Assembly (NCBI RefSeq): GCF_001552615.1
Contig: NZ_BCRN01000018.1
Location: 29,331 to 93,330 of the forward strand
Direction: 5' to 3'
DNA from: Millisia brevis NBRC 105863
GTDB taxonomy: Bacteria > Actinomycetota > Actinomycetes > Mycobacteriales > Mycobacteriaceae
DNA: 64,000 bases
Part shown: one piece after another, positions 25,791 through 35,048 of the stretch
Layout: the number at the start of each line of letters is the position of its first letter
Position numbering within the stretch: the first letter of the stretch is position 1
Made by a program: the position numbers and the translations under genes
Notes under the pieces: generated by a model
What the model was told of the DNA's origin: nothing
The model's database searches: none
The model's input: the letters and a program-made list of their open reading frames with translations, nothing else

Positions 25791-26660
25791 GTGACGGATG
25801 GCTTGATGAAATCCGACAGGTTGGCGCCTCCGGCGAACGATGAACCGGAGGCGTTCGGACGCGCTCACCTGGCCGACCCGGATCATCGGGGTGCGGTCGA
25901 GGTCATTCGCCGGGATCCACCGGAGGATCTGGCCGATCGGGTGCGGGGGTTCTGGTTTCCGAGCTGGCGGGTTCCGGCCGGCGCCGAGTATCCCCAGCGG
26001 GTGCTGCGCTATCCGGTCTGTCTATTGGTGGTGACGCCGTCGTACGCGAGATTTCACGGTCCCGCCACGGGACTGTCCACCACGGTGCTGACCGGCACGG
26101 GGTCGGCGGCCGGCGTTCTGCTCGCCCCCGCCACCGGGGCGCTGCTGCTCGGCGGATCGGTGGCGCCGTGGACCGACCGGCATACCGAGATCGCGGAGGT
26201 ATTCGGCGCTCGCGGCGCGCGGGTGGTCGACCGGGTGCGCGCCACGCTGGGCTCCCCGCCGGTACCGGAGACGGCCCGCGCTGCGGCCGCGGACGCGTTC
26301 GCCGACTTCCTGCGTTCCCACCCGCCGCTCGACGCGGACGGGGAGTTGATCAACGCGATCGTCGAGTTCGTCGAAGGGCGCGCGGAGGTCACCCGGGTCT
26401 CGCAGATCTGTGCCCATTTCTCGATGACCGAGCGCACCTTGCAGCGGTTGGTGCGCCGCCGTCTCGGGCTGAGTCCGAAGTGGTTGATCCAACGCCGCCG
26501 CCTGCACGACGCCGCCGAGAGGCTGCGCGGCGGGCACACCACGCTCGCCGACCTGGCCGCCGATCTCGGGTACGCCGACCAGGCCCACCTGGTCCGCGAC
26601 TTCCGCACGGTGACCGGTGCAACCCCCGCCGCGTTCGGCGCCCGGTATCGGCAAGACTGA
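25791..26660 (+). CDS. AraC-type transcriptional regulator with DUF6597-like N-terminus
   Basis: 289 aa; the GTG at 25791 follows AGGAG at good spacing. The N-terminal ligand or sensor domain (about 35-185) resembles DUF6597. The C-terminal double HTH (about 195-288) reads ICAHFSMTERTLQRLVRRRLG, then TTLADLAADLGYADQAHLVR, ending DFRTVTGATPAAF. It heads a tight operon with a methyltransferase and a phosphodiesterase and is divergent from the TIGR03086 gene. It probably controls one or both directions. The ligand is unknown. Confidence 0.85.
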   Translation: MTDGLMKSDRLAPPANDEPEAFGRAHLADPDHRGAVEVIRRDPPEDLADRVRGFWFPSWRVPAGAEYPQRVLRYPVCLLVVTPSYARFHGPATGLSTTVLTGTGSAAGVLLAPATGALLLGGSVAPWTDRHTEIAEVFGARGARVVDRVRATLGSPPVPETARAAAADAFADFLRSHPPLDADGELINAIVEFVEGRAEVTRVSQICAHFSMTERTLQRLVRRRLGLSPKWLIQRRRLHDAAERLRGGHTTLADLAADLGYADQAHLVRDFRTVTGATPAAFGARYRQD

Positions 26661-26664
26661 CCTC

Positions 26665-27273
26665 ATGGTCGACAAGAGCCTGTGGACGCAGCAGATCGAG
26701 CGGGACCCGCAGCACTCCCACCGGTACATCCAACGGTTCAAGGACCTCGCCGCCGCGGGCAACGACCTGCACGGTGAGGCCCGGCTGATCGACGCGATGG
26801 TCGGGCGCGAGGCCCGGATCCTCGACGCCGGCTGCGGCCCCGGCCGGGTCGGCGGCGAACTCGCCCGCCGCGGTCACACGGTCGTGGGGGTCGACGTCGA
26901 CCCCGTCCTGATCGCCGAGGCGGCCACCCAGTTCCCGGAGTCGACCTGGCGGGTGGTCGACCTCGCCGAACTCGACCTGCCCGCCGCCGGCATCGCCGAA
27001 CCGTTCGACGTGATCGTCGCTGCCGGCAACGTCATGGCATTCCTCGCGCCGAGCACCCGCCGCGACGTGCTGGCCAACCTGGCCGCCCACCTCGCCGCCG
27101 ACGGCAGGCTGGTCGTCGGCTTCGGCGCCGGGCGCGGCTACGAGGTTGCCGACTTCCTCGCCGACGCCGCGGCCGCCGGGCTGAGCATCGACCTCGAGCT
27201 GGGCACCTGGGACCTGCGGCCGCGCACCGCGGGTTCGGACTTCCTGGTCGCCGTGCTCAGCCGCCGGCCGTGA
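26665..27273 (+). CDS. Class I SAM-dependent methyltransferase
   Basis: 202 aa. Motif I is ILDAGCGPGRVGGELARRG, followed by the acidic strand-2 end GVDVD (binding the ribose of SAM) and the motif FDVIVAAGNVMAFL. The N-terminal helix (SLWTQQIERDPQHSHRYIQR) may close over the substrate. It lies 4 bases after the AraC gene and overlaps the next start. The methyl acceptor is unknown; a small molecule is likelier than protein or RNA from its size. Confidence 0.85.
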   Translation: MVDKSLWTQQIERDPQHSHRYIQRFKDLAAAGNDLHGEARLIDAMVGREARILDAGCGPGRVGGELARRGHTVVGVDVDPVLIAEAATQFPESTWRVVDLAELDLPAAGIAEPFDVIVAAGNVMAFLAPSTRRDVLANLAAHLAADGRLVVGFGAGRGYEVADFLADAAAAGLSIDLELGTWDLRPRTAGSDFLVAVLSRRP

Positions 27274-28040
27274 GCCCGTACCTGGAGGCGCCGCCGCTGG
27301 CGTTCGCCCACCGCGGCGGGGCGCTGCTGCCGGTCAACGAGGGCATCGAGAACACCCTGCGCGCGATCGAGAACGTCGTCGCCCTCGGCTACCGGTACAT
27401 CGAGACCGACGTCCAGGCCAGCGCAGACGGCGAGGCGTTTGCCTTCCACGACGAGAACCTCGGCCGGATGGCGCCGGACTCGGAGTTCGGCTCCCGCCCC
27501 TTCGGCGAGCTGACCGCCGCGCAAATCCGCAGCGTGCGCACCGGCGGCGGGGAGCCCGTCGCCACGATCGGTGAAGTGCTGCAAGCATTTCCGGATACGA
27601 AGTTCAACATCGACGTCAAGTCCGAGGCGGTGATCGAGCCGACGGTGCGGGCGATCGAAGCCGCCGGCGCGATCGACAGGGTGCTGATCGCCTCGTTCAG
27701 CGGCAAGCGCCTGGGCGCGGTCCGCTGGTTGCTGCCGGGGGTGGCCACCTCGGCCGGGCCCGCGGAGGTCGCCGCCCTGCGCCTCGGTCCACGACCGTTC
27801 GGCCGGTTCGCTACCCGCGGGGGTGCGGTCTGCGTGCAGGTGCCGACCAGCTGGCGCGGCCGCCGCCTGGTCACGCCGGGATTCATTGCCGCCGTGCATC
27901 ATCGGGGGATGCAGGTGCACGTCTGGACCGTCGACGAGCGGGCCGAGATGGTCGAACTGCTCGATATGGGGGTCGACGGCATCGTCACCGATCGCCCGGA
28001 ACTGTTGAAGGAGGTGCTGGTCGAACGTGGCCGGTGGTGA
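27270..28040 (+). CDS. Glycerophosphodiester phosphodiesterase
   Basis: 256 aa, GTG start overlapping the preceding stop (GTGA). TIM-barrel GDPD with His14-Arg15 in LAFAHRGG, Glu45 and Asp47 in YIETDVQAS, and His60 in FHDENLGR. It hydrolyses glycerophosphodiesters to glycerol-3-phosphate and an alcohol, in a metal-dependent way. No signal peptide, so it is cytosolic. NIDVKSEAV and HVWTVDE are also family-typical. Confidence 0.92.
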   Translation: MSPYLEAPPLAFAHRGGALLPVNEGIENTLRAIENVVALGYRYIETDVQASADGEAFAFHDENLGRMAPDSEFGSRPFGELTAAQIRSVRTGGGEPVATIGEVLQAFPDTKFNIDVKSEAVIEPTVRAIEAAGAIDRVLIASFSGKRLGAVRWLLPGVATSAGPAEVAALRLGPRPFGRFATRGGAVCVQVPTSWRGRRLVTPGFIAAVHHRGMQVHVWTVDERAEMVELLDMGVDGIVTDRPELLKEVLVERGRW

Positions 28041-28135
28041 GGTGTGCAATCGTCGCCCGCACAGCCCTGCCGAGACAACTATCTCCTCTGCGGCCCGCTG
28101 AGGAAGACCATCGCACACCGCCCGGGCGGCGGCGG

Positions 28136-28780
28136 TCAGCGGTTGGAGGGCCGCAGCGAGGGGGAGGTCAACCAGTCGATCAGGGTGCGGGCGGAACGCC
28201 AATCGGCGCGCACCCGATCCAACAGGCCGGGGCCGACCGCGTCCGCCTCGAAGCCGTAGTCCCGGCTGATCACAAACTGCTTGTGCCGCAACAACTCGAT
28301 CCGCGGGTGGTCCTTCGCGAACCCGCGCGGCGCGGTCTTGAGGGTGTCGCCGCCGACCTCCCAGCCGGCCTTCCGGTACGTGTCGAACATCTTCGCCAGG
28401 GGCTTGCCGGTGATGTCCTGATCGATCGCGGTGCGCAGGCGGCCCAACAGTTCACTGTCGGCGTGGTAGCACCCGGCGGCGACCTTGGTGCCCGCAGCGG
28501 AGATCTCGACGTACCAGCCGGTCGCCTCGCCGGTGCCCACGAAGGCGCCCTGGTGGGTCTTGTACGGCGTCTTGTCCTTCGCGAAGCGCACGTCGCGGTA
28601 CGGCCGGAAGATCTTGGCGGCCCCGAACTCCTCGGCGAGCGCTTCGGTCAACGCGACCATCGGCGCGTGCACCGCGGTGCGGTAGGTGTCCTTGTGGGCT
28701 TCCCAGAACACCTTGGAGTTGTCCGCCTCGAGGTCGTCGTAGAAGTCGAGGGCGGCGTCCGGGAAGCCGGCGAAGGTCAT
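28136..28780 (-). CDS. DUF2461 family protein
   Basis: 214 aa. It matches the DUF2461 pattern: ALDFYDDLEADNSKVFWEAHKD, then IFRPYRDVRFAKDKTPYKTH, and GWYVEISAAGTKVAAGCYHAD. Conserved Lys/Arg/Tyr residues suggest nucleic acid or phosphate binding, but the function is unknown. Its ATG overlaps the stop of the endonuclease IV gene, so the two are coupled. That hints at, but does not show, a DNA-repair role. Confidence 0.83.
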   Translation of the reverse strand: MTFAGFPDAALDFYDDLEADNSKVFWEAHKDTYRTAVHAPMVALTEALAEEFGAAKIFRPYRDVRFAKDKTPYKTHQGAFVGTGEATGWYVEISAAGTKVAAGCYHADSELLGRLRTAIDQDITGKPLAKMFDTYRKAGWEVGGDTLKTAPRGFAKDHPRIELLRHKQFVISRDYGFEADAVGPGLLDRVRADWRSARTLIDWLTSPSLRPSNR

Positions 28781-29538
28781 CCCCGCAGGTAGGCGATATC
28801 GGCGGCGACGCCCTCGCCGGGGGTTTCCAGGATGATCGGTGCGCCGGCGTTCTCGGCGATGTCGCGCAGTTCGTCGGCCTTGATGGTGCCGGACTCGAGG
28901 TTGGCGTGGCGGTCGCGGGCGGAGTCGAACTCGTCGCGCGAGTTGTTCAGGTGGATCAGATCGATCCGGCCGGTGATCGCCCGCACCCGGTCGAGCACGC
29001 CGTCGAGTTCCTCGCCGCCCGCCCAGGCGTGGCAGGTGTCCAGGCAGAAGCCGGGGCCGAATTCGCCGATGGCATCCCACAGCCGGGCGATCGCGTCGAA
29101 CCGGCGGGCCATCGCCCGGTCACCGCCGGCGGTGTTCTCCACCCAGATCGGGACGGCGAAGCCCCCCTCCTCGGCCTGCCGCTCGAACAGCTTGCGCCAG
29201 TTCTCGACGCCCTTCTCCGGGTCCTCGGAGTCGCGCACGTGACCGCCGTGCAGCACCACGCCGATCGCGCCGATCTCCTTGGCGGTCTCCACCTGCTGGG
29301 CGAGCGCCTTGCGCGAGGGGATGCGGATGCGGTTGTTCAGGCTCGCGACGTTCAGCACGTACGACGAGTGCACCACGACGTCGACCTCGGAGTCGGCGAT
29401 CGCCCGCAGCCCGTCCGACACCACCGGCTTGTTCCACTTCTGGGGGTCGGTGGTGAACAGCTGAACCAGGTCGACGCCGAGCTCCCGCGCCTCGTCGAGG
29501 GGCTGGTCGGCGCTGCGGGTGTGCACTCCGATACGCAT
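28777..29538 (-). CDS. nfo: Deoxyribonuclease IV (AP endonuclease)
   Basis: 253 aa, starting MRIGVHTRS at 29538; a GTG three codons upstream is weaker. TIM barrel of the AP endonuclease 2 family with the zinc ligand set in VVVHSSYV, VVLHGGHV, WVENTAGG, CLDTCHAWAGG, LIHLNNSRDEF and IILETPGEG. It incises DNA at abasic sites. Length is close to M. tuberculosis End (252 aa). It is followed by the coupled DUF2461 gene. Confidence 0.9.
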   Translation of the reverse strand: MRIGVHTRSADQPLDEARELGVDLVQLFTTDPQKWNKPVVSDGLRAIADSEVDVVVHSSYVLNVASLNNRIRIPSRKALAQQVETAKEIGAIGVVLHGGHVRDSEDPEKGVENWRKLFERQAEEGGFAVPIWVENTAGGDRAMARRFDAIARLWDAIGEFGPGFCLDTCHAWAGGEELDGVLDRVRAITGRIDLIHLNNSRDEFDSARDRHANLESGTIKADELRDIAENAGAPIILETPGEGVAADIAYLRG

Positions 29539-29583
29539 GCCGACCACACTATCCCCGGCCCCCGACAGGGCCCGCGCAGCCGG

Positions 29584-30549
29584 CTAGAACGTCAGGACGA
29601 CCTTGCCGGTCGCGGTCCGGTTCTCCAGGGAGGCGACCGCTTCGGCGGCCCGCTCGACGGGGAACTCGGTGATCGTCGGCAGCGCGATCGCCCCCGACTC
29701 GTACAGCGGCACGAGGCGGGCCCACTGTTCCTGCAGGTAGCCGGGCACGCCGAGGATGTACTCACCCCAACCGGCGCCGACGACCTCGATGTTCTTGAGC
29801 AGCAGCCGGTTGACCTTGACGGTGGGGATGTCGCCGCCGGTGAAGCCGACGACCACCAGGCGGCCGCCGCGGGCGAGGGAGCGCAGGCTGTCGGTGAACC
29901 GGTCACCGCCGACCGGGTCGATGATCACGTCGACGCCCTTGCCCTCGGTCAGGGCGCGCACCTCGGTCAACCAGTTGTCCACCAGCACCACATCGGTGGC
30001 CCCGGCCTCGCGGGCGCGTTGCGCCTTGGCCTCGGAACTGACCACCGCGATCACCCGAGCGGCGCCGAGCGCGGCCGCCATGCGCAGCACCGACGTCCCG
30101 ATGCCGCCGGCGGCGCCGTGCACGAGCACCGTCTCCCCGTGGGCGAGCCGGCCGCGCTCGCGCAGCGCGAAGTCGACGGTCAGGTCGTTGAAGACCACGC
30201 CCGCCCCGGTGGTGGGTCCGAAGACGTCCGGCAGCGCGAAGACCTGCTCGGGAGCGGCGATCACCACCTCCGCCATCGCCGAGCCCGCCCCGGTCAGCGC
30301 CGCGACCCGATCACCGGGCGACAGCGGCGAACCCTCGGGCGCCGAGCGGACCACACCGGCGAGTTCGCTGCCGAGGACGAAGGGCAGTTCGGGCCGGATC
30401 TGGTACAGGCCGCGGCTCATCAGCGCGTCGGGAAAGGCGACCCCGGCGGCCTCGACATCGATAACCACACCGTGGCCGGTCGGTTCCGGAAGATCGACCA
30501 CCTCGATCGCTTCCGGTCCGTCCAGCTTGCTGACCTGCACTGCGCGCAT
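29584..30549 (-). CDS. Zinc-free MDR NADPH:quinone oxidoreductase-like protein
   Basis: 321 aa with ATG at 30549 after GAGGAGGCGGC. An N-terminal GroES-like domain (VIDVEAAGVAFPDALMSRG) is followed by the Rossmann fold VLVHGAAGGIGTSVLRMAAA. No catalytic or structural zinc cysteines are present, so it is of the QOR/enoyl reductase class and not a Zn alcohol dehydrogenase. It would reduce quinones or enones with NADPH. It is divergent from a lipoprotein gene. Confidence 0.85.
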   Translation of the reverse strand: MRAVQVSKLDGPEAIEVVDLPEPTGHGVVIDVEAAGVAFPDALMSRGLYQIRPELPFVLGSELAGVVRSAPEGSPLSPGDRVAALTGAGSAMAEVVIAAPEQVFALPDVFGPTTGAGVVFNDLTVDFALRERGRLAHGETVLVHGAAGGIGTSVLRMAAALGAARVIAVVSSEAKAQRAREAGATDVVLVDNWLTEVRALTEGKGVDVIIDPVGGDRFTDSLRSLARGGRLVVVGFTGGDIPTVKVNRLLLKNIEVVGAGWGEYILGVPGYLQEQWARLVPLYESGAIALPTITEFPVERAAEAVASLENRTATGKVVLTF

Positions 30550-30726
30550 CGTTGCCGCCTCCTCGATCGATCCGACCTTCTCCGATGTCCGACCGTACAA
30601 GCAGTCGTCCGTTCGATCGACAGGCTCGGAGAAAACGAGCAGCGGGCGACCGGAGTGGGCGACTGATACGTTTTGCCCCGTTCGGACCTGCAAGTCGGAT
30701 CCCACTCCGAAAGAGGTACGCGCATC

Positions 30727-31479
30727 ATGCTCGATATCCGCCGACGGGGCGTCGGAATCGTGTGGTGGACAGCAATAACCGGACTGCTCATGCTGGTGAC
30801 GGCCTGCTCGGGAATGCCCGCGCTGCTCGGCGACAGCGAGGCCGGCGGGGATGTCTCGGGCGGTGCCCGCGCCTACGAGCTCGGCACCACGACCGCGCCT
30901 CCGGATGCGCCGGAACCCGGGGAGATCGATGCGCCGGTGCCGGGGCAGTTGGACTTCGACGAGGGCGGCTACCGGTACCTCGAGGTCGAGGTGGGCCAAT
31001 GCCTCACCTACACCTCGGTCCCCGACGACCGGGGAGGCGACCGCGACAACAAGGTGACCGATGTGCGGGAGACGCCCTGCGGAGCGGTCGGGTCGAGCTA
31101 CCGGGTGATCGCGAAGACGGCGACCACCGATGAATGCCCGGCGGACAAGAACGGCTCCTGGTACGAGACCGCCACCGATGCGAGCGACTGGCAGACCGGC
31201 GCGGTCTGTCTGGACTACGACTGGGTGGAGGGCGAGTGCACGTCGCTTCCGCCGCCTCGGGATGCCCCCGTCGCGCGGGACGAGCGGGGGATCGCGATCG
31301 ATGAGCACGGCAACGGGATACTGGCCAGGCGGGTCGCCTGTGATGATCGGACGGTGACCAACGTCTGGCGGGTCGGCCGGATCGTCTGGGACGCCGCCTC
31401 GGCACAGGTCTGCAACCGGGGCGAGAGCGGCTTCGTCTACGAGGTTCGCCGCTTCGTCGTCTGCGCCACGCAGTTGTAA
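30727..31479 (+). CDS. LppU/SCO3897-type lipoprotein, first of two paralogues
   Basis: 250 aa, ATG at 30727 after GAAAGAGG. Signal peptide with lipobox VTAC; Cys27 is lipidated. A Pro/Glu-rich linker leads to a domain with eight further cysteines: QCLTY, PCGAV, ECPAD, VCLDYDW, ECTS, ACDD, VCNR and VCAT. That suggests four disulfides. It corresponds residue by residue to the lipoprotein at 32869-33537, including the ECPAD and CLD-DWV segments. Related proteins (LppU of mycobacteria) are of unknown function. Located outside the cytoplasmic membrane. Confidence 0.68.
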   Translation: MLDIRRRGVGIVWWTAITGLLMLVTACSGMPALLGDSEAGGDVSGGARAYELGTTTAPPDAPEPGEIDAPVPGQLDFDEGGYRYLEVEVGQCLTYTSVPDDRGGDRDNKVTDVRETPCGAVGSSYRVIAKTATTDECPADKNGSWYETATDASDWQTGAVCLDYDWVEGECTSLPPPRDAPVARDERGIAIDEHGNGILARRVACDDRTVTNVWRVGRIVWDAASAQVCNRGESGFVYEVRRFVVCATQL

Positions 31480-31482
31480 TAT

Positions 31483-31498
31483 CGTGATCTCGGTCACA
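31483..31498 (+). promoter_or_regulatory. CRP-type (cAMP receptor) binding site upstream of the thiolase gene
   Basis: CGTGA-TCTCGG-TCACA matches the TGTGA-N6-TCACA consensus of actinobacterial CRP/GlxR at 9 of 10 positions. It lies 163 bases before the thiolase ATG and just past the lipoprotein stop. It would fit catabolic control of fatty-acid metabolism. Confidence 0.55.
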
Positions 31499-31660
31499 AT
31501 TAGGACCGGATTTCGCCCTTCTTATCGGCACTGAGTGCCACGTCCGACGAATAGCGGTGCAGAATCGGACAGTCGGACGTCCCAGTAGTGACGCACAATG
31601 GGAGTAAGGCAGAGCGGCCGCAGACCATGCGTGGCCGGATGAACGCGGAAGGCGGTAATC

Positions 31661-32857
31661 ATGTCGGCAACCACGTCGGTCATCGTGGCGGGGGCTCGGA
31701 CCCCGGTGGGCAAATTCTCCGGGGGACTTGGCACTCAGTCCGGTAGCGACCTCGGCGGCGTTGCGATAAAGGCCGCCCTGGAGAAGGCCGGCATCACCGG
31801 CGACCAGGTCGACTACGTCGTCTTCGGTCAGGTCCTCACCGCCGGCGCCGGGCAGATCCCGGCCCGCCAGGCAGCGGTCGCCGGTGGCATCCCGATGTCC
31901 GTGCCCTCGATCACCATCAACAAGGTGTGTCTGTCCGGGGTCGATTCCATCGCCCTGGCCGATCAGCTGATCCGCGCCGGCGAGTTCGACGTGATCGTCG
32001 CCGGTGGCACCGAGTCGATGACCCTGGCCCCGCACCTGTTGGAGAAGTCGCGCGCCGGATTCAAGTACGGCGACGTCACCCTGCGCGATCACCTGGCCTA
32101 CGACGGCCTCTACGACATCTTCACCGACCAGGCGATGGGTTCGCTGACCGAGTCGTACAACGCCAACCACGACACGATCTCCCGCGAGGCGCAGGACGAA
32201 TTTGCCGCCGCCTCGCACCAGCGGGCGGCTGCGGCCTGGAAGAACGGCCTCTTCGACGACGAGGTCGTACCGGTGACGATCCCGCAGCGCAAGGGTGACC
32301 CGGTGGTCGTCGCGCGCGACGAGGGCGTGCGTGCCGACACCAGCGCCGAGGCGCTCTCCCGGCTGCGCCCGTCCTTCAGCAAGGACGGCACGATCACCGC
32401 CGGCAATGCCTCCCCGATCTCCGACGGCGCCTGCGCCGTGGTCGTCATGAGCAAGGCCAAGGCCGAAGAGCTCGGACTCGAGTGGCTCGCCGAGATCGGT
32501 GCCCACGGCGTCGTCGCCGGACCGGATTCCTCGCTGCAGGAACAGCCCGCCAATGCGATCGCCAAGGCCTGCGAGAAGGAGGGCATCACGCCCGCCGACC
32601 TCGACCTGATCGAGATCAACGAGGCCTTCGCCGCGGTCGGCATCGCCTCGACCGCCAAGCTGGGCGTCTCCCCGGAGATCGTCAACGTCAACGGCGGCGC
32701 CATCGCGATCGGCCACCCCCTGGGGATGTCCGGCGCGCGGATTACCCTGCACCTGGCGCTCGAGCTCAAGCGTCGCGGCGGTGGCATCGGCGCGGCCGCG
32801 CTCTGCGGCGGCGGCGGACAGGGTGACGCCCTGATCGTTCGGGTGCCGAGCAACTGA
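31661..32857 (+). CDS. Acetyl-CoA C-acetyltransferase (thiolase)
   Basis: 398 aa, standard thiolase length. The nucleophilic Cys (about 90) is in [12 protein letters not shown]. The NEAF motif is in [11 protein letters not shown], the catalytic His (about 350) in [15 protein letters not shown] and the second Cys (about 382) in [11 protein letters not shown]. It condenses or cleaves acetyl-CoA units. The loop pattern fits biosynthetic/degradative acetoacetyl-CoA thiolases (FadA4-like). Both neighbours are lipoprotein paralogues; the downstream one starts 11 bases after the stop. Confidence 0.92.
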   Translation: MSATTSVIVAGARTPVGKFSGGLGTQSGSDLGGVAIKAALEKAGITGDQVDYVVFGQVLTAGAGQIPARQAAVAGGIPMSVPSITINKVCLSGVDSIALADQLIRAGEFDVIVAGGTESMTLAPHLLEKSRAGFKYGDVTLRDHLAYDGLYDIFTDQAMGSLTESYNANHDTISREAQDEFAAASHQRAAAAWKNGLFDDEVVPVTIPQRKGDPVVVARDEGVRADTSAEALSRLRPSFSKDGTITAGNASPISDGACAVVVMSKAKAEELGLEWLAEIGAHGVVAGPDSSLQEQPANAIAKACEKEGITPADLDLIEINEAFAAVGIASTAKLGVSPEIVNVNGGAIAIGHPLGMSGARITLHLALELKRRGGGIGAAALCGGGGQGDALIVRVPSN

Positions 32858-32868
32858 CCCACGACATC

Positions 32869-33537
32869 GTGAAGGGGGCCACGCTGCCCGGTTCGATCAG
32901 GCGTGGACTGCTGGTGGCCGCGGCCGTCTCCATGACGGTCGCGGCTGCGGCATGTTCGGCGTCCACCGACGAGACCACCACCGCGGCCGACGCGACGACC
33001 ACCGCATCGACCACGGCACCCGCATCGACCACGACCGCTGCGGACGCCACGACGTCGACCCCGACGACCACCACCGGCTCCGAGGTCACGCTGACCGGCG
33101 TACCGGTGGGCGCCGGCGACTGCGTCGCGCTGTCCGGCGGTACCGCCACCGCCGCGGCCGCTCCGGCGGTCTGCGGTAGTCCGACCGCGAACTACCGCGT
33201 CTCCCAGACGGTTCGGCAGAGCACCGAATGCCCGGCGGACACCGACCAGGTCTATTACGAGACGGTCAACGGGGTCGAGCAGGGCGCGCTGTGCCTCGAC
33301 ATCGACTGGGTGGTCGACGGTTGTATGACCGTTCCCCTCGACCAGCCCGCGAGCCGGGTCGATTGCGCCGATCCCGCTGCGACGTTCGTCAGCCGGGCGA
33401 CCCGCATCCTCGAGGGCACCGACTCTGTCGACGCCTGCGGTGGCGGAGGTGGATACGCCTATTCGGTCCGCAAATTTGTCGTCTGCGTCCAGGAGATGTT
33501 CACGCCGCCTCCGCCGGCCCCGTCGCCCGGTGGATAG
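32869..33537 (+). CDS. LppU/SCO3897-type lipoprotein, second paralogue
   Basis: 222 aa, GTG at 32869 following the thiolase stop by 11 bases. Signal peptide ends AAAAC; Cys29 is the lipidation site. A Thr/Ala/Ser linker (about 30-68), likely O-glycosylated, leads to the same eight-cysteine domain as the protein at 30727: DCVAL, VCGS, ECPAD, LCLDIDWV, GCMT, DCAD, ACGG and VCVQ. The short tail is Pro-rich. Duplication of one ancestral gene around the thiolase is the simplest reading. Function unknown. Confidence 0.68.
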   Translation: MKGATLPGSIRRGLLVAAAVSMTVAAAACSASTDETTTAADATTTASTTAPASTTTAADATTSTPTTTTGSEVTLTGVPVGAGDCVALSGGTATAAAAPAVCGSPTANYRVSQTVRQSTECPADTDQVYYETVNGVEQGALCLDIDWVVDGCMTVPLDQPASRVDCADPAATFVSRATRILEGTDSVDACGGGGGYAYSVRKFVVCVQEMFTPPPPAPSPGG

Positions 33538-33650
33538 GCCTCGCGAAATCGGCGTTCCAACCCCGTAACAACGACGAAATCAGTGGGACCAAACGGAATC
33601 TAACGCTGAATCGGTTGCCGAACTGTCGCAGGTTGGGCACCATTGAAGGT

Positions 33651-35048
33651 ATGACCCCGGACACGCCATCTCGTTACGATCGCTTGCAGCAAGGCGCGAA
33701 GGACAACCTGTGGATGCACTTCACGCGCTACTCGTCCTATCGGGATGCACCCGTTCCGATCATGACCCGCGGCGAGGGCGCGTACATCTACGACATCGAG
33801 GGCAAGCGGTACCTCGACGGTTTGTCCGGACTGTTCGTCACCCAGGTTGGTCACGGTCGTGAGGAATTGGCCGAAGCCGCCGCGGCGCAGGCCCGCGAGT
33901 TGGCGTTCATGCCGCTGTGGTCCTATGCGCACCCGACCGCCATCGAATTGGCCCAGCGGGTAGCCGGTTACGCCCCGGGCGACCTCAACCGGGTCTTCTT
34001 CACCAGCGGTGGTTCCGAAGCGGTCGAGTCGGCCTGGAAGCTGGCGAAGAACTACTTCAAGCTCACCGGAAAGCCGTTGAAGCACAAGGTGCTCAGCCGC
34101 TCGATCGCCTATCACGGCACCACCCAGGGCGCGCTGTCGATCACCGGCCTGCCCGGCCTCAAGCAGCAGTTCGAGCCGTTGGTGCCCTCGACGTTCCGGG
34201 TGCCGAATACCAATATCTATCGCGCCCCGGCCAATACGGCCGGTCCGGACGGCACCGACGCGGAGGCGTTCGGTCTCTGGGCCGCCGACCAGATCGCGGT
34301 CGCGATCGAGAACGAGGGTCCCGATACCGTCGCGGCGGTCTTCCTCGAGCCGGTGCAGAACGCCGGTGGCTGTTTCCCGCCGCCGCCCGGATACTTCCAG
34401 CGGGTCCGCGAGATCTGCGACCAGTACGACGTCCTGCTGGTCTCCGACGAGGTCATCTGCGCCTTCGGACGCCTCGGCTACATGTTCGGCGCCGAGCGCT
34501 ACGGCTACCAGCCGGACATCATCACCTGCGCCAAGGGATTGACCTCCGGCTACGCACCGCTCGGCGCGATGATCGCCTCGGACCGGTTGATGGAGCCGTT
34601 CCTGGAGGGCACCAACAGCTTCTCGCACGGCTACACCTTCGGCGGGCACCCGGTGGCCACCGCGGTCGCCATGGCCAACCTGGACATCTTCGAGCGCGAG
34701 GCATTGCTGGAAGGCGTGCGCGACAAGGAATCCGCGCTGCTGGCCACGCTCTCGAAGCTGAAGGACATCCCGATCGTGGGTGATGTGCGCGGCGCCGGGT
34801 ACTTCTACGGCATCGAATTGGTCAAGGACAAGGAGACCAAGGAGAGCTTCACCGACGAGGAATCCGAGCGCATCCTCTACGGATTCGTCTCCAAGCAGCT
34901 CTACGCCGAGGGCTTGTACTGCCGGGCCGACGACCGTGGCGACCCGGTGGTCCAGCTCGCGCCGCCGCTGATCTGCGGTCAGGAACAGTTCGACGAGATG
35001 GAGCAGATTCTGCGCGTGGTGCTCGAGAAGGCATCATCGCTGGTGTGA
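33651..35048 (+). CDS. Class III aminotransferase (omega-amino acid/diamine type)
   Basis: 465 aa. Typical elements are DGLSGLFVTQVGHGREELA, FFTSGGSEAVESAWKLAKNY, YHGTTQGALSITGLP, AVFLEPVQNAGGC, LVSDEVICAFGRLG and PLP Lys295 in ITCAKGLTSGYAPLGA. This subgroup transfers terminal amino groups (putrescine, GABA, beta-alanine or similar) to pyruvate or 2-oxoglutarate. The ATG at 33651 is chosen because recognisable protein starts there; the frame is open further upstream. It is coupled to an Lrp gene, whose regulator probably senses the substrate. Confidence 0.87.
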   Translation: MTPDTPSRYDRLQQGAKDNLWMHFTRYSSYRDAPVPIMTRGEGAYIYDIEGKRYLDGLSGLFVTQVGHGREELAEAAAAQARELAFMPLWSYAHPTAIELAQRVAGYAPGDLNRVFFTSGGSEAVESAWKLAKNYFKLTGKPLKHKVLSRSIAYHGTTQGALSITGLPGLKQQFEPLVPSTFRVPNTNIYRAPANTAGPDGTDAEAFGLWAADQIAVAIENEGPDTVAAVFLEPVQNAGGCFPPPPGYFQRVREICDQYDVLLVSDEVICAFGRLGYMFGAERYGYQPDIITCAKGLTSGYAPLGAMIASDRLMEPFLEGTNSFSHGYTFGGHPVATAVAMANLDIFEREALLEGVRDKESALLATLSKLKDIPIVGDVRGAGYFYGIELVKDKETKESFTDEESERILYGFVSKQLYAEGLYCRADDRGDPVVQLAPPLICGQEQFDEMEQILRVVLEKASSLV

